Shown: positions 1 to 7,023 of the stretch, in pieces | How positions within the stretch are numbered: the first letter of the stretch is position 1 | Layout: every line of letters begins with the position of its first letter | Source of the DNA: an uncultured Alphaproteobacteria bacterium | GTDB taxonomy: Bacteria; Pseudomonadota; Alphaproteobacteria; Micavibrionales; Micavibrionaceae | Direction of reading: 5' to 3' | DNA: 14,007 bases | Assembly: GCA_934538895.1 (NCBI GenBank) | Contig: CAKTCH010000015.1 | Location: 1-14,007, forward strand | The notes under the pieces: model-generated | Seen by the model: only the letters and a program-made list of their open reading frames with translations | The model's database searches: none | Told to the model about the DNA's origin: nothing | Program-made: the position numbers and the translations under genes

Positions 1-39
1 GGTAAACCACCCGCCCGATAACGCCCGACGCGTCCCAAC

Positions 40-67
40 AAAAAACGGCGCCTTTGACAGCGCCGTT
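40..67 (-). terminator. Rho-independent terminator after rplO
   Basis: On the minus strand, the arm AACGGCGC (67-60) and the arm GCGCCGTT (51-44) form a perfect 8-bp GC-rich stem around an 8-base loop. The stem runs directly into six T residues (45-40). It begins 23 bases past the rplO stop codon. This is a textbook intrinsic terminator and should end the tuf-S10-spc transcript here. Nothing gene-like is visible in bases 1-39. Confidence 0.9.
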
Positions 68-90
68 CTCATAATATCTGGCAGGAAATT

Positions 91-648
91 TTACTCCTGC
101 GTCGTGGCCGCCGCTTTGGCAGCGCCCCTGCCCCGGCTGGTTCTCTTGCCTTTGTTTTTACCTTCCTTACCCGGACGGACGAACTTCTTGATCTCCACGA
201 AGGTCACTTTACCGCCGGCTTTCTCGATGGCGTCCTGTGCGGTTTTGGTTGCGCCGTGAACGGTCACTTCTACTTTCGCTTTCAGCGTGCCACCACCGAT
301 GATACGGAATCCCTCGGTCGAGGAGCGCAAAACGCCCGCTTTTACCAGCGCCTTATGATCCAGCGGCTTCTTCGCATCCAGCTTCCCGGAGTCGATCGCG
401 GCTTGCAGGCGGCCCAGCGTGATTTCGTCCAGGTTCAGGGCGAAAATATTCTTGAAACCGCGTTTCGGCAGACGACGGTACAGCGGCATTTGACCGCCTT
501 CGAAACCGTTGATCGCGACACCGGAACGGGATTTCTGACCCTTGTAACCGGCACCGGCGGTTTTGCCTTTGCCAGACCCCAGACCGCGGCCCACACGGAT
601 GCGGGAGAAGGTCGAGCCTTTCTTCGGTTTCAGTTCGTTCAGTTTCAT
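91..648 (-). CDS. rplO: 50S ribosomal protein L15
   Basis: L15 binds 23S rRNA and is a late-assembly protein of the large subunit. The 185-residue product has the Gly-rich N-terminal segment (RVGRGLGSGKGKTAG, about residues 18-32), then KGQKSRSGVAINGFEGGQMPLYRRLPKRGF, which is diagnostic of L15, and the C-terminal globular part with GGGTLKAKVEVTVHGAT. The family is usually about 145-160 residues; the surplus is a basic, Ala-rich tail from about residue 155 (GKNKGKRTSRGRG...). The ATG at 648 follows a good GAGAGG ribosome binding site. It is the last gene of the unit, 27 bases after rpmD, and is followed by a terminator instead of continuing straight into secY. Confidence 0.98.
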   Translation of the reverse strand: MKLNELKPKKGSTFSRIRVGRGLGSGKGKTAGAGYKGQKSRSGVAINGFEGGQMPLYRRLPKRGFKNIFALNLDEITLGRLQAAIDSGKLDAKKPLDHKALVKAGVLRSSTEGFRIIGGGTLKAKVEVTVHGATKTAQDAIEKAGGKVTFVEIKKFVRPGKEGKNKGKRTSRGRGAAKAAATTQE

Positions 649-675
649 GGCTTTAGCCTCTCACGCTTATCTGTA

Positions 676-960
676 TCAGGCCGCATCCACGATGCGGACC
701 AGATGTTGTACCTTGTTGATCATACCGCGCACGGAAGGTGTATCTTCCAGCGTGCTCTGACGACGAATCCTGTTCAGGCCCAGGCCGATCAGGGTCGCGC
801 GCTGCGATTTTTCACGGGCGATCGGGCTGCCGATCTGTTCGACGGTGATCGTCTTGCCCGATTTGGGTGCCTTCTCCGCTTTTTTCGCGGCGGCTTTCGG
901 AGCGGCCTTGGGAGCAGCTGCCTTTTTTGCCGGGGCTTTTTTCTTCGCTTCTTCAGTCAT
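676..960 (-). CDS. rpmD: 50S ribosomal protein L30 with N-terminal Ala/Lys extension
   Basis: L30 is a small 23S rRNA-binding protein of the large subunit, normally about 60 residues. The core here begins near residue 36 (KTITVEQIGSPIARE) and includes ATLIGLGLNRIRRQSTLEDTPSVRGMINKV, the L30 signature. Residues 1-35 are a low-complexity Lys/Ala/Pro stretch (KKKAPAKKAAAPKAAPK...) unlike the usual family N-terminus. I chose the ATG at 960 (MTEEAK) because GAGG lies six bases upstream. The in-frame TTG at 972 overlaps that Shine-Dalgarno and is unlikely to be used. The gene sits between rpsE (33-base gap) and rplO (27-base gap), its standard spc-operon place. Confidence 0.96.
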   Translation of the reverse strand: MTEEAKKKAPAKKAAAPKAAPKAAAKKAEKAPKSGKTITVEQIGSPIAREKSQRATLIGLGLNRIRRQSTLEDTPSVRGMINKVQHLVRIVDAA

Positions 961-993
961 GATCGACCTCAAATAACCTTCTTATGTTTCAAA

Positions 994-1572
994 TTACTCA
1001 GCTTCGATTTCTGTCGCTGCGATTTCAGCGGCGGAACGGGCGGCTTCGCGGTTCGCGATTACATCGCTCACTTTCTTGCCACGGCGAGCAGCCACCTGAC
1101 GCGGGCTTTGCATTTTCTTCAGCGCGGCAACCGTCGCGTTGACGATGGCGTGCGGGTTGTTCGAACCGGCTACCTTCGCCACGATATCCTGAATGCCGAC
1201 CGCCTCGAAAATCGCGCGCATCGGGCCGCCGGCGATAATACCGGTACCCGCCGGGGCGGAGCGCAGGTAAACCTTGCCCGCACCGTCCGTCGCCATGATG
1301 TCATGGTGAATGGTGCGTGCTTCGCGCAGCGGAACGCGGATCATGCTGCGTTTAGCCTGTTCGGTCGCTTTCTTGATCGCATCGGGCACTTCGCGCGCTT
1401 TCGCGGTACCGAAGCCGACGCGGCCACGACCGTCACCGACCACCATCAGGGCGGCGAAACCGAAACGACGGCCACCTTTCACGACTTTCGCGACGCGGTT
1501 GATACTCACCAGGCGTTCTACGAGTTCGCTTTCTTCGCCGCGTTGTTGTTCTTGCTGTTGTCCACGAGCCAT
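994..1572 (-). CDS. rpsE: 30S ribosomal protein S5
   Basis: S5 lies at the back of the small subunit near the mRNA entry tunnel and takes part in decoding accuracy. The 192-residue protein has the double-stranded-RNA-binding-like N-terminal domain with VKGGRRFGFAAL (31-42) and VGDGRGRVGFGTAKAREV (45-62). The C-terminal domain has RSAPAGTGIIAGGPMRAIFE and GSNNPHAIVNATVAAL. The first 15 residues are rich in Gln and Glu, and the Ala/Glu-rich C-terminal tail is longer than in E. coli S5 (about 167 residues). The start at 1572 has GGAG upstream at a longish spacing; an ATG at the GGAG itself is in another frame. Confidence 0.98.
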   Translation of the reverse strand: MARGQQQEQQRGEESELVERLVSINRVAKVVKGGRRFGFAALMVVGDGRGRVGFGTAKAREVPDAIKKATEQAKRSMIRVPLREARTIHHDIMATDGAGKVYLRSAPAGTGIIAGGPMRAIFEAVGIQDIVAKVAGSNNPHAIVNATVAALKKMQSPRQVAARRGKKVSDVIANREAARSAAEIAATEIEAE

Positions 1573-1605
1573 TTTTCGTTTTTCTCCATTAATCCTTTAA
1601 AAGCC

Positions 1606-1983
1606 TTAGAAATCCAGGCCGCCTTCGCGGGCGCCCTCGGCTACCGATTTGACACGGCCATGATACAGATAACTGCCACGATCGAACTGCACCTGCTTCA
1701 CGCCGGCCTTGATCGCGCGTTGCGCCACCAGCTTGCCGACTTCGGCAGCCGCCGCTTTATCGGAGCCTTTCTTCAGGCCAAACTCTTTATCCAGCGAGGA
1801 TGCCGCCGCCAGAGTCACACCGTTCAGGTCGTCGATGACCTGCGCGTAGATCTGCTTGTTCGTGCGGTGCACGGACAGGCGCGGGCGGGTTTCTTTCAGG
1901 CCGGCCTTCTGGATGTTGACCGCGCGCAGCTTGTTGCGTGTACGGAACGTACGGCGATCTTTGGATGACAGATGTGCTCTCAT
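1606..1983 (-). CDS. rplR: 50S ribosomal protein L18
   Basis: L18 binds 5S rRNA together with L5 and anchors it in the central protuberance. The 125-residue product has the basic N-terminus (RRTFRTRNKLR), then RPRLSVHRTNKQIYAQVIDD, and the C-terminal FDRGSYLYHGRVKSVAEGAREGGLDF, the conserved L18 ending. Length is typical of the family. The ATG at 1983 follows GAGGAA. It lies between rplF (25-base gap) and rpsE (33-base gap), as in other spc operons. Confidence 0.98.
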   Translation of the reverse strand: MRAHLSSKDRRTFRTRNKLRAVNIQKAGLKETRPRLSVHRTNKQIYAQVIDDLNGVTLAAASSLDKEFGLKKGSDKAAAAEVGKLVAQRAIKAGVKQVQFDRGSYLYHGRVKSVAEGAREGGLDF

Positions 1984-2008
1984 GGCTTTTTCCTCGTCAA
2001 AACCTTAT

Positions 2009-2542
2009 TTATTTCTTCTTGCCTTCTTTACGCAGGATCTGCTGACCCTCGTAACGAATGCCTTTGCCTTTGTACGGCTCGGGCGGCTTCATGCGGTAGA
2101 TATCGGCAGACACCTGACCGACTTGTTGCTTGTCGATACCGGTGACAGCAATTTTCGTCTGTTTATCGACAGCGATCTTGATACCTTCCGGGATCGGGAA
2201 GTTGATGTCGTGGCTGAAGCCCAGTTGCAGGTTCAGGACGCTGCCCTGAACGTTCGCACGCAGACCCACACCGTGAATTTCAAGGTTCCTGGTGTAACCG
2301 GCGCTGACGCCCTGCACCATGTTCTTGATCAGGTTGCGCATCGTCGCCCACAGCGCGCGCGTTTCGCGGCTATCGTCTCGCGGGGAAACGGTGATTTCAC
2401 CATTCTCAAGCTTGACGGCTACAGCTTCGTGAACCTGCATACTGAGTTCGCCCAGCTTGCCTTTCACCTTGACTGTCTGACCGTTGACTTCGGCGGTGAC
2501 GCCGTCAGCCAGTTTCACAGGGTTTTTACCAACTCGTGACAT
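2009..2542 (-). CDS. rplF: 50S ribosomal protein L6
   Basis: L6 binds 23S rRNA near the GTPase-associated centre and the sarcin-ricin loop. The 177-residue product shows the N-terminal MSRVGKNPV, the two duplicated L6 folds, and the family signature PPEPYKGKGIRY at residues 153-164. Length matches the family (about 177). The residues before the signature read SADIYRMK where most bacterial L6 have a variant of AAEIRKLR, a mild divergence. The ATG at 2542 follows AGAGGA. It is 43 bases downstream of rpsH. Confidence 0.98.
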   Translation of the reverse strand: MSRVGKNPVKLADGVTAEVNGQTVKVKGKLGELSMQVHEAVAVKLENGEITVSPRDDSRETRALWATMRNLIKNMVQGVSAGYTRNLEIHGVGLRANVQGSVLNLQLGFSHDINFPIPEGIKIAVDKQTKIAVTGIDKQQVGQVSADIYRMKPPEPYKGKGIRYEGQQILRKEGKKK

Positions 2543-2585
2543 TTTTTTGTCCTCTTAAAAAACGCGTTCCGTTTCGTTCTTCCGC

Positions 2586-2984
2586 TTAGAAGACCTGGCA
2601 CAGAATTTCGCCACCAACATTTTTCTCGCGGGCTTGATAATCAGCCATTACGCCGAGCGGCGTAGAGACGATCGTCAGACCCAGACCATTGTAGAAACGC
2701 GGCACTTCCTTGGACGCGCTGTAAATGCGGCGGCCCGGTTTGGACACGCAATGCACTTCGCGGATCGCGCCTTCGTCCTGATCGTATTTCAGTTCGACGG
2801 CGAAAACGGGGTGACCGCGTTCGTCTTTAACCGGCTTATAGCCGCGGATGTAACCTTCGTCCGTCAGTACGTCCAGAACCGCACCCATGAATTTGGATGC
2901 CAGGACTTCTACGACCGCTTTACGGGCTTTCTGGGCGTTTCTGATACGGGTCAACGTATCTGCCAGAGGGCTGCTCATTGTCAT
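2586..2984 (-). CDS. rpsH: 30S ribosomal protein S8
   Basis: S8 is a primary 16S rRNA-binding protein needed for assembly of the central domain; in E. coli it also represses spc-operon translation. The 132-residue product has the N-terminal SSPLADTLTRIRNAQKA and the C-terminal STPLGVMADYQAREKNVGGEILCQVF, the RNA-binding S8 signature. Two ATGs are six bases apart (2984 and 2978). AGGAG with an eight-base spacer favours the first, giving MTMSS. I see no obvious S8 operator hairpin near the rplE start, so E. coli-type feedback is not demonstrated. Confidence 0.98.
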   Translation of the reverse strand: MTMSSPLADTLTRIRNAQKARKAVVEVLASKFMGAVLDVLTDEGYIRGYKPVKDERGHPVFAVELKYDQDEGAIREVHCVSKPGRRIYSASKEVPRFYNGLGLTIVSTPLGVMADYQAREKNVGGEILCQVF

Positions 2985-3009
2985 TTTCTATTCTCCTCTT
3001 GTCCCGTCA

Positions 3010-3315
3010 TTACCAGCTGGACTTTGTCACGCCCGGCAGTTCGCCAAGCTGAGCCAGTTCGCGGATAACGTTACGGCACAGGTTAAACTTACGGTGGTGC
3101 CCGCGCGGGCGGCCTGTCAATTCGCAACGGTTACGGACGCGGATTTTCGCGCCGTTACGCGGCATTTCGGCCAGCTTCAGAACGGCCTGGAAACGCTCTT
3201 CCGGCGGCTGCTCGCGATCGCTGATGATCGCTTTCAGTTTCGCGCGGCGCGCCGCATGTTGCTTCGTCAGCTTTTTGCGTTTGTTGTTGCGGTTGATTGA
3301 ACAGGTCTTTGCCAT
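3010..3315 (-). CDS. rpsN: 30S ribosomal protein S14 (long, zinc-independent type)
   Basis: S14 sits in the head of the small subunit with S3 and S10. At 101 residues this is the long C-minus form. It has MAKTCSINRNNKRKKL at the start, an insert AIISDREQPPEERFQAVLKLAEMPRNGAK, then RVRNRCELTGRPRG and the ending PGVTKSSW. Two cysteines lie in the C-terminal half (NRCELTG and NLCRN), but the CxxC pairs of the zinc-ribbon form are absent. The ATG at 3315 follows AAGGAAAG. It sits in its standard place between rplE and rpsH, with gaps of 23 and 25 bases. Confidence 0.98.
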   Translation of the reverse strand: MAKTCSINRNNKRKKLTKQHAARRAKLKAIISDREQPPEERFQAVLKLAEMPRNGAKIRVRNRCELTGRPRGHHRKFNLCRNVIRELAQLGELPGVTKSSW

Positions 3316-3338
3316 TTTCTTTCCTTCTTGAAAAAATC

Positions 3339-3890
3339 CTAGTTTTTGAACGGCATGTCGAAAGCGGTCAGGAGATCCTTCGCTTCCGCGTCCGTTTTCG
3401 CCGATGTGCAGATGATGATGTCCATACCACGCATCTTGTCGGCCTTGTCGTAGCTGATTTCCGGGAACACGATATGCTCCTTGATGCCCATGGCGTAGTT
3501 GCCACGACCGTCAAAGCTTTTACCGTTGATGCCGCGGAAGTCGCGGATACGCGGCATGGTGATAGTCACCAGGCGATCCAGGAATTCGTACATCTGATGA
3601 CCGCGCAGCGTCACTTTTACGCCGATCGCCATGCCGTCACGGATCTTGAACGACGCGTTCGATTTCTTGGCGTAGGTGATAACCGGCTTCTGCCCGGCGA
3701 TCAGCGCCAGATCATCAAACGCGCTGTCGATTTCACCGCGATTTGTCGTCGCTGCGCCCACGCCCATGTTGAGAACGATCTTCTCAAGCTGCGGAATCTG
3801 GAAATCGTTCTTGTAACCGTGCTTCTGTTTCAGAGCCGATCTGATTTCCTTTTCATAGCGCGTTTGAAAACGTGTCTTGGTCGCTTTCAT
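3339..3890 (-). CDS. rplE: 50S ribosomal protein L5
   Basis: L5 binds 5S rRNA and contacts the P-site tRNA and the subunit bridge to S13. The 183-residue product shows the family blocks IPQLEKIVLNMGVG, LIAGQKPVITYAKKSNASFKIRDGMAIGVKVTLRG, FRGINGKSFDGRGNYAMGIKEHIVFPEI and the end LLTAFDMPF. Length is typical of the family. The start at 3890 has only a poor purine-rich ribosome binding site (AGAGAAAAGAAAG), weaker than its neighbours, so translation may depend partly on coupling to rplX 24 bases upstream. Confidence 0.98.
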   Translation of the reverse strand: MKATKTRFQTRYEKEIRSALKQKHGYKNDFQIPQLEKIVLNMGVGAATTNRGEIDSAFDDLALIAGQKPVITYAKKSNASFKIRDGMAIGVKVTLRGHQMYEFLDRLVTITMPRIRDFRGINGKSFDGRGNYAMGIKEHIVFPEISYDKADKMRGMDIIICTSAKTDAEAKDLLTAFDMPFKN

Positions 3891-3914
3891 TTTCTTATCT
3901 TTCTTTTCTCTACC

Positions 3915-4238
3915 TTAGGCGATCTGTTCGCCGGATTTTTTAGCCATACGGACTTTCTTGCCATCCTTCAGGATCTGGACACCGACGCGTGTCGGCTTAC
4001 CGGATTTTGGATCGGCGACGGCCACGTTCGATACATGAACGGGGCGTTCCGTTTTCTCGATGCCGCCGGCACTGGTCTGGGACGGTTTTACGTGCTTGGT
4101 CGCTACGTTCACGCCCGCGACGACGACGCGGCTTTCATCAGGGATCACGCGCAGGACTTCGCCTTTTTTGCCTTTGTCCTTGCCTGCCAGAACGACGACC
4201 TGATCGCCCTTTTTAATTTTCAATTTAACCTGTGTCAT
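3915..4238 (-). CDS. rplX: 50S ribosomal protein L24
   Basis: L24 is one of the first proteins to bind the 5' domain of 23S rRNA during large-subunit assembly. The 107-residue product has the KOW motif (KIKKGDQVVVLAGKDKGKKGEV, about residues 7-28), then VVVAGVNVATKHVKPSQTSAGGI and the C-terminal beta region. Its ATG overlaps the rplN stop codon by one base (TAATG), and a GAGG Shine-Dalgarno lies inside the rplN end, so the two genes are probably translationally coupled. This is the only overlapping gene pair in the operon. Confidence 0.98.
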   Translation of the reverse strand: MTQVKLKIKKGDQVVVLAGKDKGKKGEVLRVIPDESRVVVAGVNVATKHVKPSQTSAGGIEKTERPVHVSNVAVADPKSGKPTRVGVQILKDGKKVRMAKKSGEQIA

Positions 4239-4603
4239 TACAGCACCTCAGCCGCCAGAGAAACGATCTTCATGAAGTTCTTACGAAGTTCACGGGTCAC
4301 GGGTCCGAAGATACGTGTACCAATCGGTTCGTTTTGTTTGTTGATCAGAACCGCCGCATTCGTGTCGAAGCGGATTTTCTCACCATAGTTACGGGACAGG
4401 CCGGATTTCGTGCGTACGATCACAGCGCGATGCACGTCGCCTTTTTTTACACGACCACGGGGAATAGCATCCTGGATCGATACAACGATAACGTCGCCGA
4501 TATTGGCTGAGGTTCTCATGGAACCACCCAGCACTTTGATGCATTTCACGCGTTTCGCGCCGCTGTTGTCAGCTACGTCGAGGTCGCTTTCCATCTGTAT
4601 CAT
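4238..4603 (-). CDS. rplN: 50S ribosomal protein L14
   Basis: L14 lies at the subunit interface and binds 23S rRNA. The 121-residue product is nearly canonical: MIQMESDLDVADNSGAKRV, KVLGGS, GDVIVVSIQDAIPRGRVKKGDV, IRFDTNAAVLINKQNEPIGTRIFGPVTREL and the end MKIVSLAAEVL. It marks the S10/spc junction, where E. coli starts a new transcript; here the 42-base gap from rpsQ shows no clear promoter or terminator, so read-through is likely. A good AGGCAGGA ribosome binding site precedes the ATG at 4603. The stop overlaps the rplX start. Confidence 0.98.
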   Translation of the reverse strand: MIQMESDLDVADNSGAKRVKCIKVLGGSMRTSANIGDVIVVSIQDAIPRGRVKKGDVHRAVIVRTKSGLSRNYGEKIRFDTNAAVLINKQNEPIGTRIFGPVTRELRKNFMKIVSLAAEVL

Positions 4604-4645
4604 AGCAATCCTGCCTTCTTTTACTCGTTCACTTAACCCTAAAGC

Positions 4646-5071
4646 CTATGCGTCTTTTTTAGCTTTAGCGGTTTTGGTTGTTGTCGCCTTTTTCGCCTTG
4701 GTTTCCGCTTTTTCAGCTTTGACCCTGGCTTTTGCTTCTTTCTTTTCGGTTTTCGCGGCTTCTTTAGCGGCTTCTTCCGCTTTCTTCGCGTCTACCCTGG
4801 CCTGTTTCTTCTCAGCCGTCTTCTCCAGCGCTTCCTTGGTCGGAACCGTAATCACCGTGAAGCGTTTGTTCTTCGACAGCGGGCGGCATTCTTCGATCTC
4901 TACGCGATCGCCGATCTGGAAAGCGTTGCTTTCGTCGTGCGCGGCGAACTTGTCCGATTTACGGATGTATTTTTTGTAAACCGGGTGCATGTAACGGCGT
5001 TCTACCAGAACGGTTACTGTCTTTTCCATTTTGTCGCTAACGACGACACCTTCGAGTACACGACGGGGCAT
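4646..5071 (-). CDS. rpsQ: 30S ribosomal protein S17 with long Lys/Ala tail
   Basis: S17 is a primary binder of the 5' domain of 16S rRNA. Residues 1-80 are a standard OB-fold S17 (LEGVVVSDKMEKTVTVLVERR, HPVYKKYIRKSDKF, GDRVEIEECRPLSKNKRFTV). Most bacterial S17 end near residue 85. Here a tail from about residue 81 to 141, almost entirely Lys, Ala, Glu and Thr, nearly doubles the protein. It looks like a charged helix or disordered arm and shows no recognisable domain. No frameshift or second start is seen that would make it a separate gene. The ATG at 5071 follows TAGGAGA; rpmC ends 20 bases upstream. Confidence 0.97.
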   Translation of the reverse strand: MPRRVLEGVVVSDKMEKTVTVLVERRYMHPVYKKYIRKSDKFAAHDESNAFQIGDRVEIEECRPLSKNKRFTVITVPTKEALEKTAEKKQARVDAKKAEEAAKEAAKTEKKEAKARVKAEKAETKAKKATTTKTAKAKKDA

Positions 5072-5091
5072 TTCTTATCTCCTACTATGCC

Positions 5092-5349
5092 TTATGCGGC
5101 TGTCTTTTTTGCTTTGGCGGGTTTCTTCGCAGCGGCTTTCTTAGCCGGTGCCGCGTCAGCGCCTTTAGCTTGTTGGGTCAGGGCGGTCTGCACGCGCGCG
5201 ATATCACGACGCACTTGGCGTACCTTCGCCGAATTCTCGAGCTGACCTTGCGCCTTTTGCATACGCAGGGTGAACTGCTCTTTCTTCAGCTCTAGCAGGG
5301 CTTTTTTCAGTTCGTCAGCTGTTTTTGTCTTCAGGTCTTCCGCTTTCAT
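5092..5349 (-). CDS. rpmC: 50S ribosomal protein L29 with C-terminal extension
   Basis: L29 is a small helical-hairpin protein at the rim of the polypeptide exit tunnel, next to L23. Residues 1-60 are a typical L29 (MKAEDLKTKTADELKKALLELKKEQFTLRMQ, then GQLENSAKVRQVRRDIARVQT). Residues 62-85 add an Ala/Lys/Pro tail absent from most homologues of about 63-70 residues. The ATG at 5349 follows a strong AGAGGAGA site. Gaps to rplP and rpsQ are 26 and 20 bases. Confidence 0.97.
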   Translation of the reverse strand: MKAEDLKTKTADELKKALLELKKEQFTLRMQKAQGQLENSAKVRQVRRDIARVQTALTQQAKGADAAPAKKAAAKKPAKAKKTAA

Positions 5350-5375
5350 GGCGGTCTCCTCTTTACTTATCTAAC

Positions 5376-5789
5376 TTAGCCGCCGATACGGGCGACGAAT
5401 TTTGTTGCGATCGGCAGTTTTGCGGCTGCCAGTTCCAGGGCTTCACGCGCCAGTTGTTCCGGCACGCCACCGAGTTCGAACATGATGCGGCCCGGTTTGA
5501 TGCGGCATACATAGTATTCCGGAGAACCTTTACCGGAACCCATACGTACCTCAAGCGGCTTCTTTGACACCGGCACATCAGGAAACACGCGAATCCAGAC
5601 CTTGCCTTGACGCTTCATATGACGTGTCAGGGCGCGGCGTGCTGCTTCGATCTGACGCGCCGTGATGCGCTCGGGCGCCAGCGCTTTCAGGCCGAACTCA
5701 CCGAAAGCGAGATAGTTACCGCCCTTGGCATTGCCGTGGATACGGCCTTTATGCTGTTTGCGGAATTTTGATCTTTTTGGTTGCAGCAT
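5376..5789 (-). CDS. rplP: 50S ribosomal protein L16
   Basis: L16 helps shape the A-site tRNA pocket and is needed for late large-subunit maturation. The 137-residue product has MLQPKRSKFRKQHKGR, FGEFGLKAL, ERITARQIEAARRALTRHMKRQGKVWIRVFPD and the L16 loop VRMGSGKGSPEYYV. Arg82 in this loop is the equivalent of the arginine hydroxylated in E. coli; whether it is modified here cannot be told. Length is standard. The ribosome binding site (AGAGAAAAG) is mediocre. It follows rpsC after 45 bases. Confidence 0.98.
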   Translation of the reverse strand: MLQPKRSKFRKQHKGRIHGNAKGGNYLAFGEFGLKALAPERITARQIEAARRALTRHMKRQGKVWIRVFPDVPVSKKPLEVRMGSGKGSPEYYVCRIKPGRIMFELGGVPEQLAREALELAAAKLPIATKFVARIGG

Positions 5790-5834
5790 GATCTTTTCTC
5801 TTACTTAAAACCTTATTCAATAAACCCGGATCGA

Positions 5835-6518
5835 TTAGTTCTGGCGCGGCGTCGAACCATCGGCGGTACGCTTGTCGCGTGCCATCGGATCGTGTTCGAG
5901 GATATCGCCTTTATAGATCCATACCTTCACACCGATGATCCCATAGGTCGTCGTTGCTTCGGAGAAACCGTAATCCAGATCCGCGCGCAGCGTGTGCAGA
6001 GGTACGCGGCCTTCGCGGTACCATTCAGTGCGCGCGATGTCGGCACCGCCCAAACGGCCTGATACGTTGATACGAATACCTTGCGCACCCAGACGCAGCG
6101 CGGATTGCACCGCACGTTTCATGGCGCGACGGAAAGACACGCGGCGCTCAAGCTGCTGGGCCACGCCCTCGGCAACGAGTTGCGCGTCGATTTCCGGCTT
6201 GCGGATCTCGATGATGTTCAGAGCTACATCGGAACCGGCGCGATCGGACAGGTCCTTGCGCAGTTTCTCGATATCGGCGCCCTTTTTACCGATGATCACG
6301 CCCGGACGCGCGGTGTGTACAGTCACTTTCGTGTTCTGTGCCGCACGCTCGATGATAACCTTGCTGATGCCGGCGGCTTTCAGCTTGTCACGTACGTATT
6401 CACGCAGCTTCAGATCCTTCACCAGACGATCGGCATAGTTGCGATCCGAGAACCAGCGGGAATCCCATGTGCGATTGATACCGACGCGGATACCGATTGG
6501 ATTAACCTTCTGACCCAT
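5835..6518 (-). CDS. rpsC: 30S ribosomal protein S3
   Basis: S3 forms part of the mRNA entry pore in the small-subunit head and contributes to mRNA unwinding. The 227-residue product has MGQKVNPIGIRVGINRTWDSRWF, a KH domain with the GxxG-type loop IIGKKG at residues 75-80, and the C-terminal GRLGGADIARTEWYREGRVPLHTLRADLDYGF block. The tail after the core (DPMARDKRTADGSTPRQN) is polar. The ATG at 6518 follows TAGGAGA. Its place between rplV (30-base gap) and rplP is canonical. Confidence 0.98.
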   Translation of the reverse strand: MGQKVNPIGIRVGINRTWDSRWFSDRNYADRLVKDLKLREYVRDKLKAAGISKVIIERAAQNTKVTVHTARPGVIIGKKGADIEKLRKDLSDRAGSDVALNIIEIRKPEIDAQLVAEGVAQQLERRVSFRRAMKRAVQSALRLGAQGIRINVSGRLGGADIARTEWYREGRVPLHTLRADLDYGFSEATTTYGIIGVKVWIYKGDILEHDPMARDKRTADGSTPRQN

Positions 6519-6548
6519 AAGATATTCTCCTAAATCCTTATGTATTCT

Positions 6549-6998
6549 TTACGCTTGGCGCTCTCTGACGACAATCGTCAGGCGGCTGAATTCTTTTACG
6601 ATCGGCGCGCCACGGCCACGCGCACGCGCCATGAAGCGCTTCATTTTAATGGCGCGACCTACTGTCGCTTCCGCAACATACAGACGATCAACATCCATGT
6701 TGTGGTTGTTTTCAGCATTGGCGACAGCCGATTGCAGAACCTTTTTCACATCGACGGCGATACGGCGGGCGCTGAAATCTAGATCGACCAGAGCTTTGCC
6801 AGCGCTTTTACCGCGGATGGATTGCGCCACCAGATTAAGCTTGCGCGGGCTGGTGCGAATATATTTCGCGTAAGCGCGCGCCTCCGCTACCGGCGCTTTA
6901 TCAGCAGCTTTCGGGGCTTCTTTCTCTACCTTCTTGGCGGGTTGCTTTTTAGCAGCCTGCGGCTTTTTTTCTGCCGGTTTTGTCTGTGCCTGGGCCAT
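6549..6998 (-). CDS. rplV: 50S ribosomal protein L22 with N-terminal extension
   Basis: L22 binds all domains of 23S rRNA and sends a beta-hairpin into the exit tunnel. The core begins near residue 41 (ARAYAKYIRTSPRKLNLVAQSIRGK) and ends with the tunnel hairpin region KMKRFMARARGRGAPIVKEFSRLTIVV (about 118-144). Residues 1-38 are an added Lys/Ala/Pro/Gln-rich segment that brings the protein to 149 residues against about 110-130 usually. There is no internal Met near the core start, and AAGGAAG precedes the ATG at 6998, so the extension is probably translated. Confidence 0.97.
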   Translation of the reverse strand: MAQAQTKPAEKKPQAAKKQPAKKVEKEAPKAADKAPVAEARAYAKYIRTSPRKLNLVAQSIRGKSAGKALVDLDFSARRIAVDVKKVLQSAVANAENNHNMDVDRLYVAEATVGRAIKMKRFMARARGRGAPIVKEFSRLTIVVRERQA

Positions 6999-7023
6999 TT
7001 TCTACTTCCTTAACTAATCCGTC

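Noticed and set aside
961..972. TTG at 972 as the rpmD start
   Set aside because: It overlaps the GAGG Shine-Dalgarno that serves the ATG at 960 and would add only four residues.
256..1968. A 570-codon open frame on the plus strand opposite rplO, rpmD, rpsE and rplR
   Set aside because: It crosses four well-supported ribosomal protein genes on the other strand and has no recognisable motifs. It is a shadow frame.
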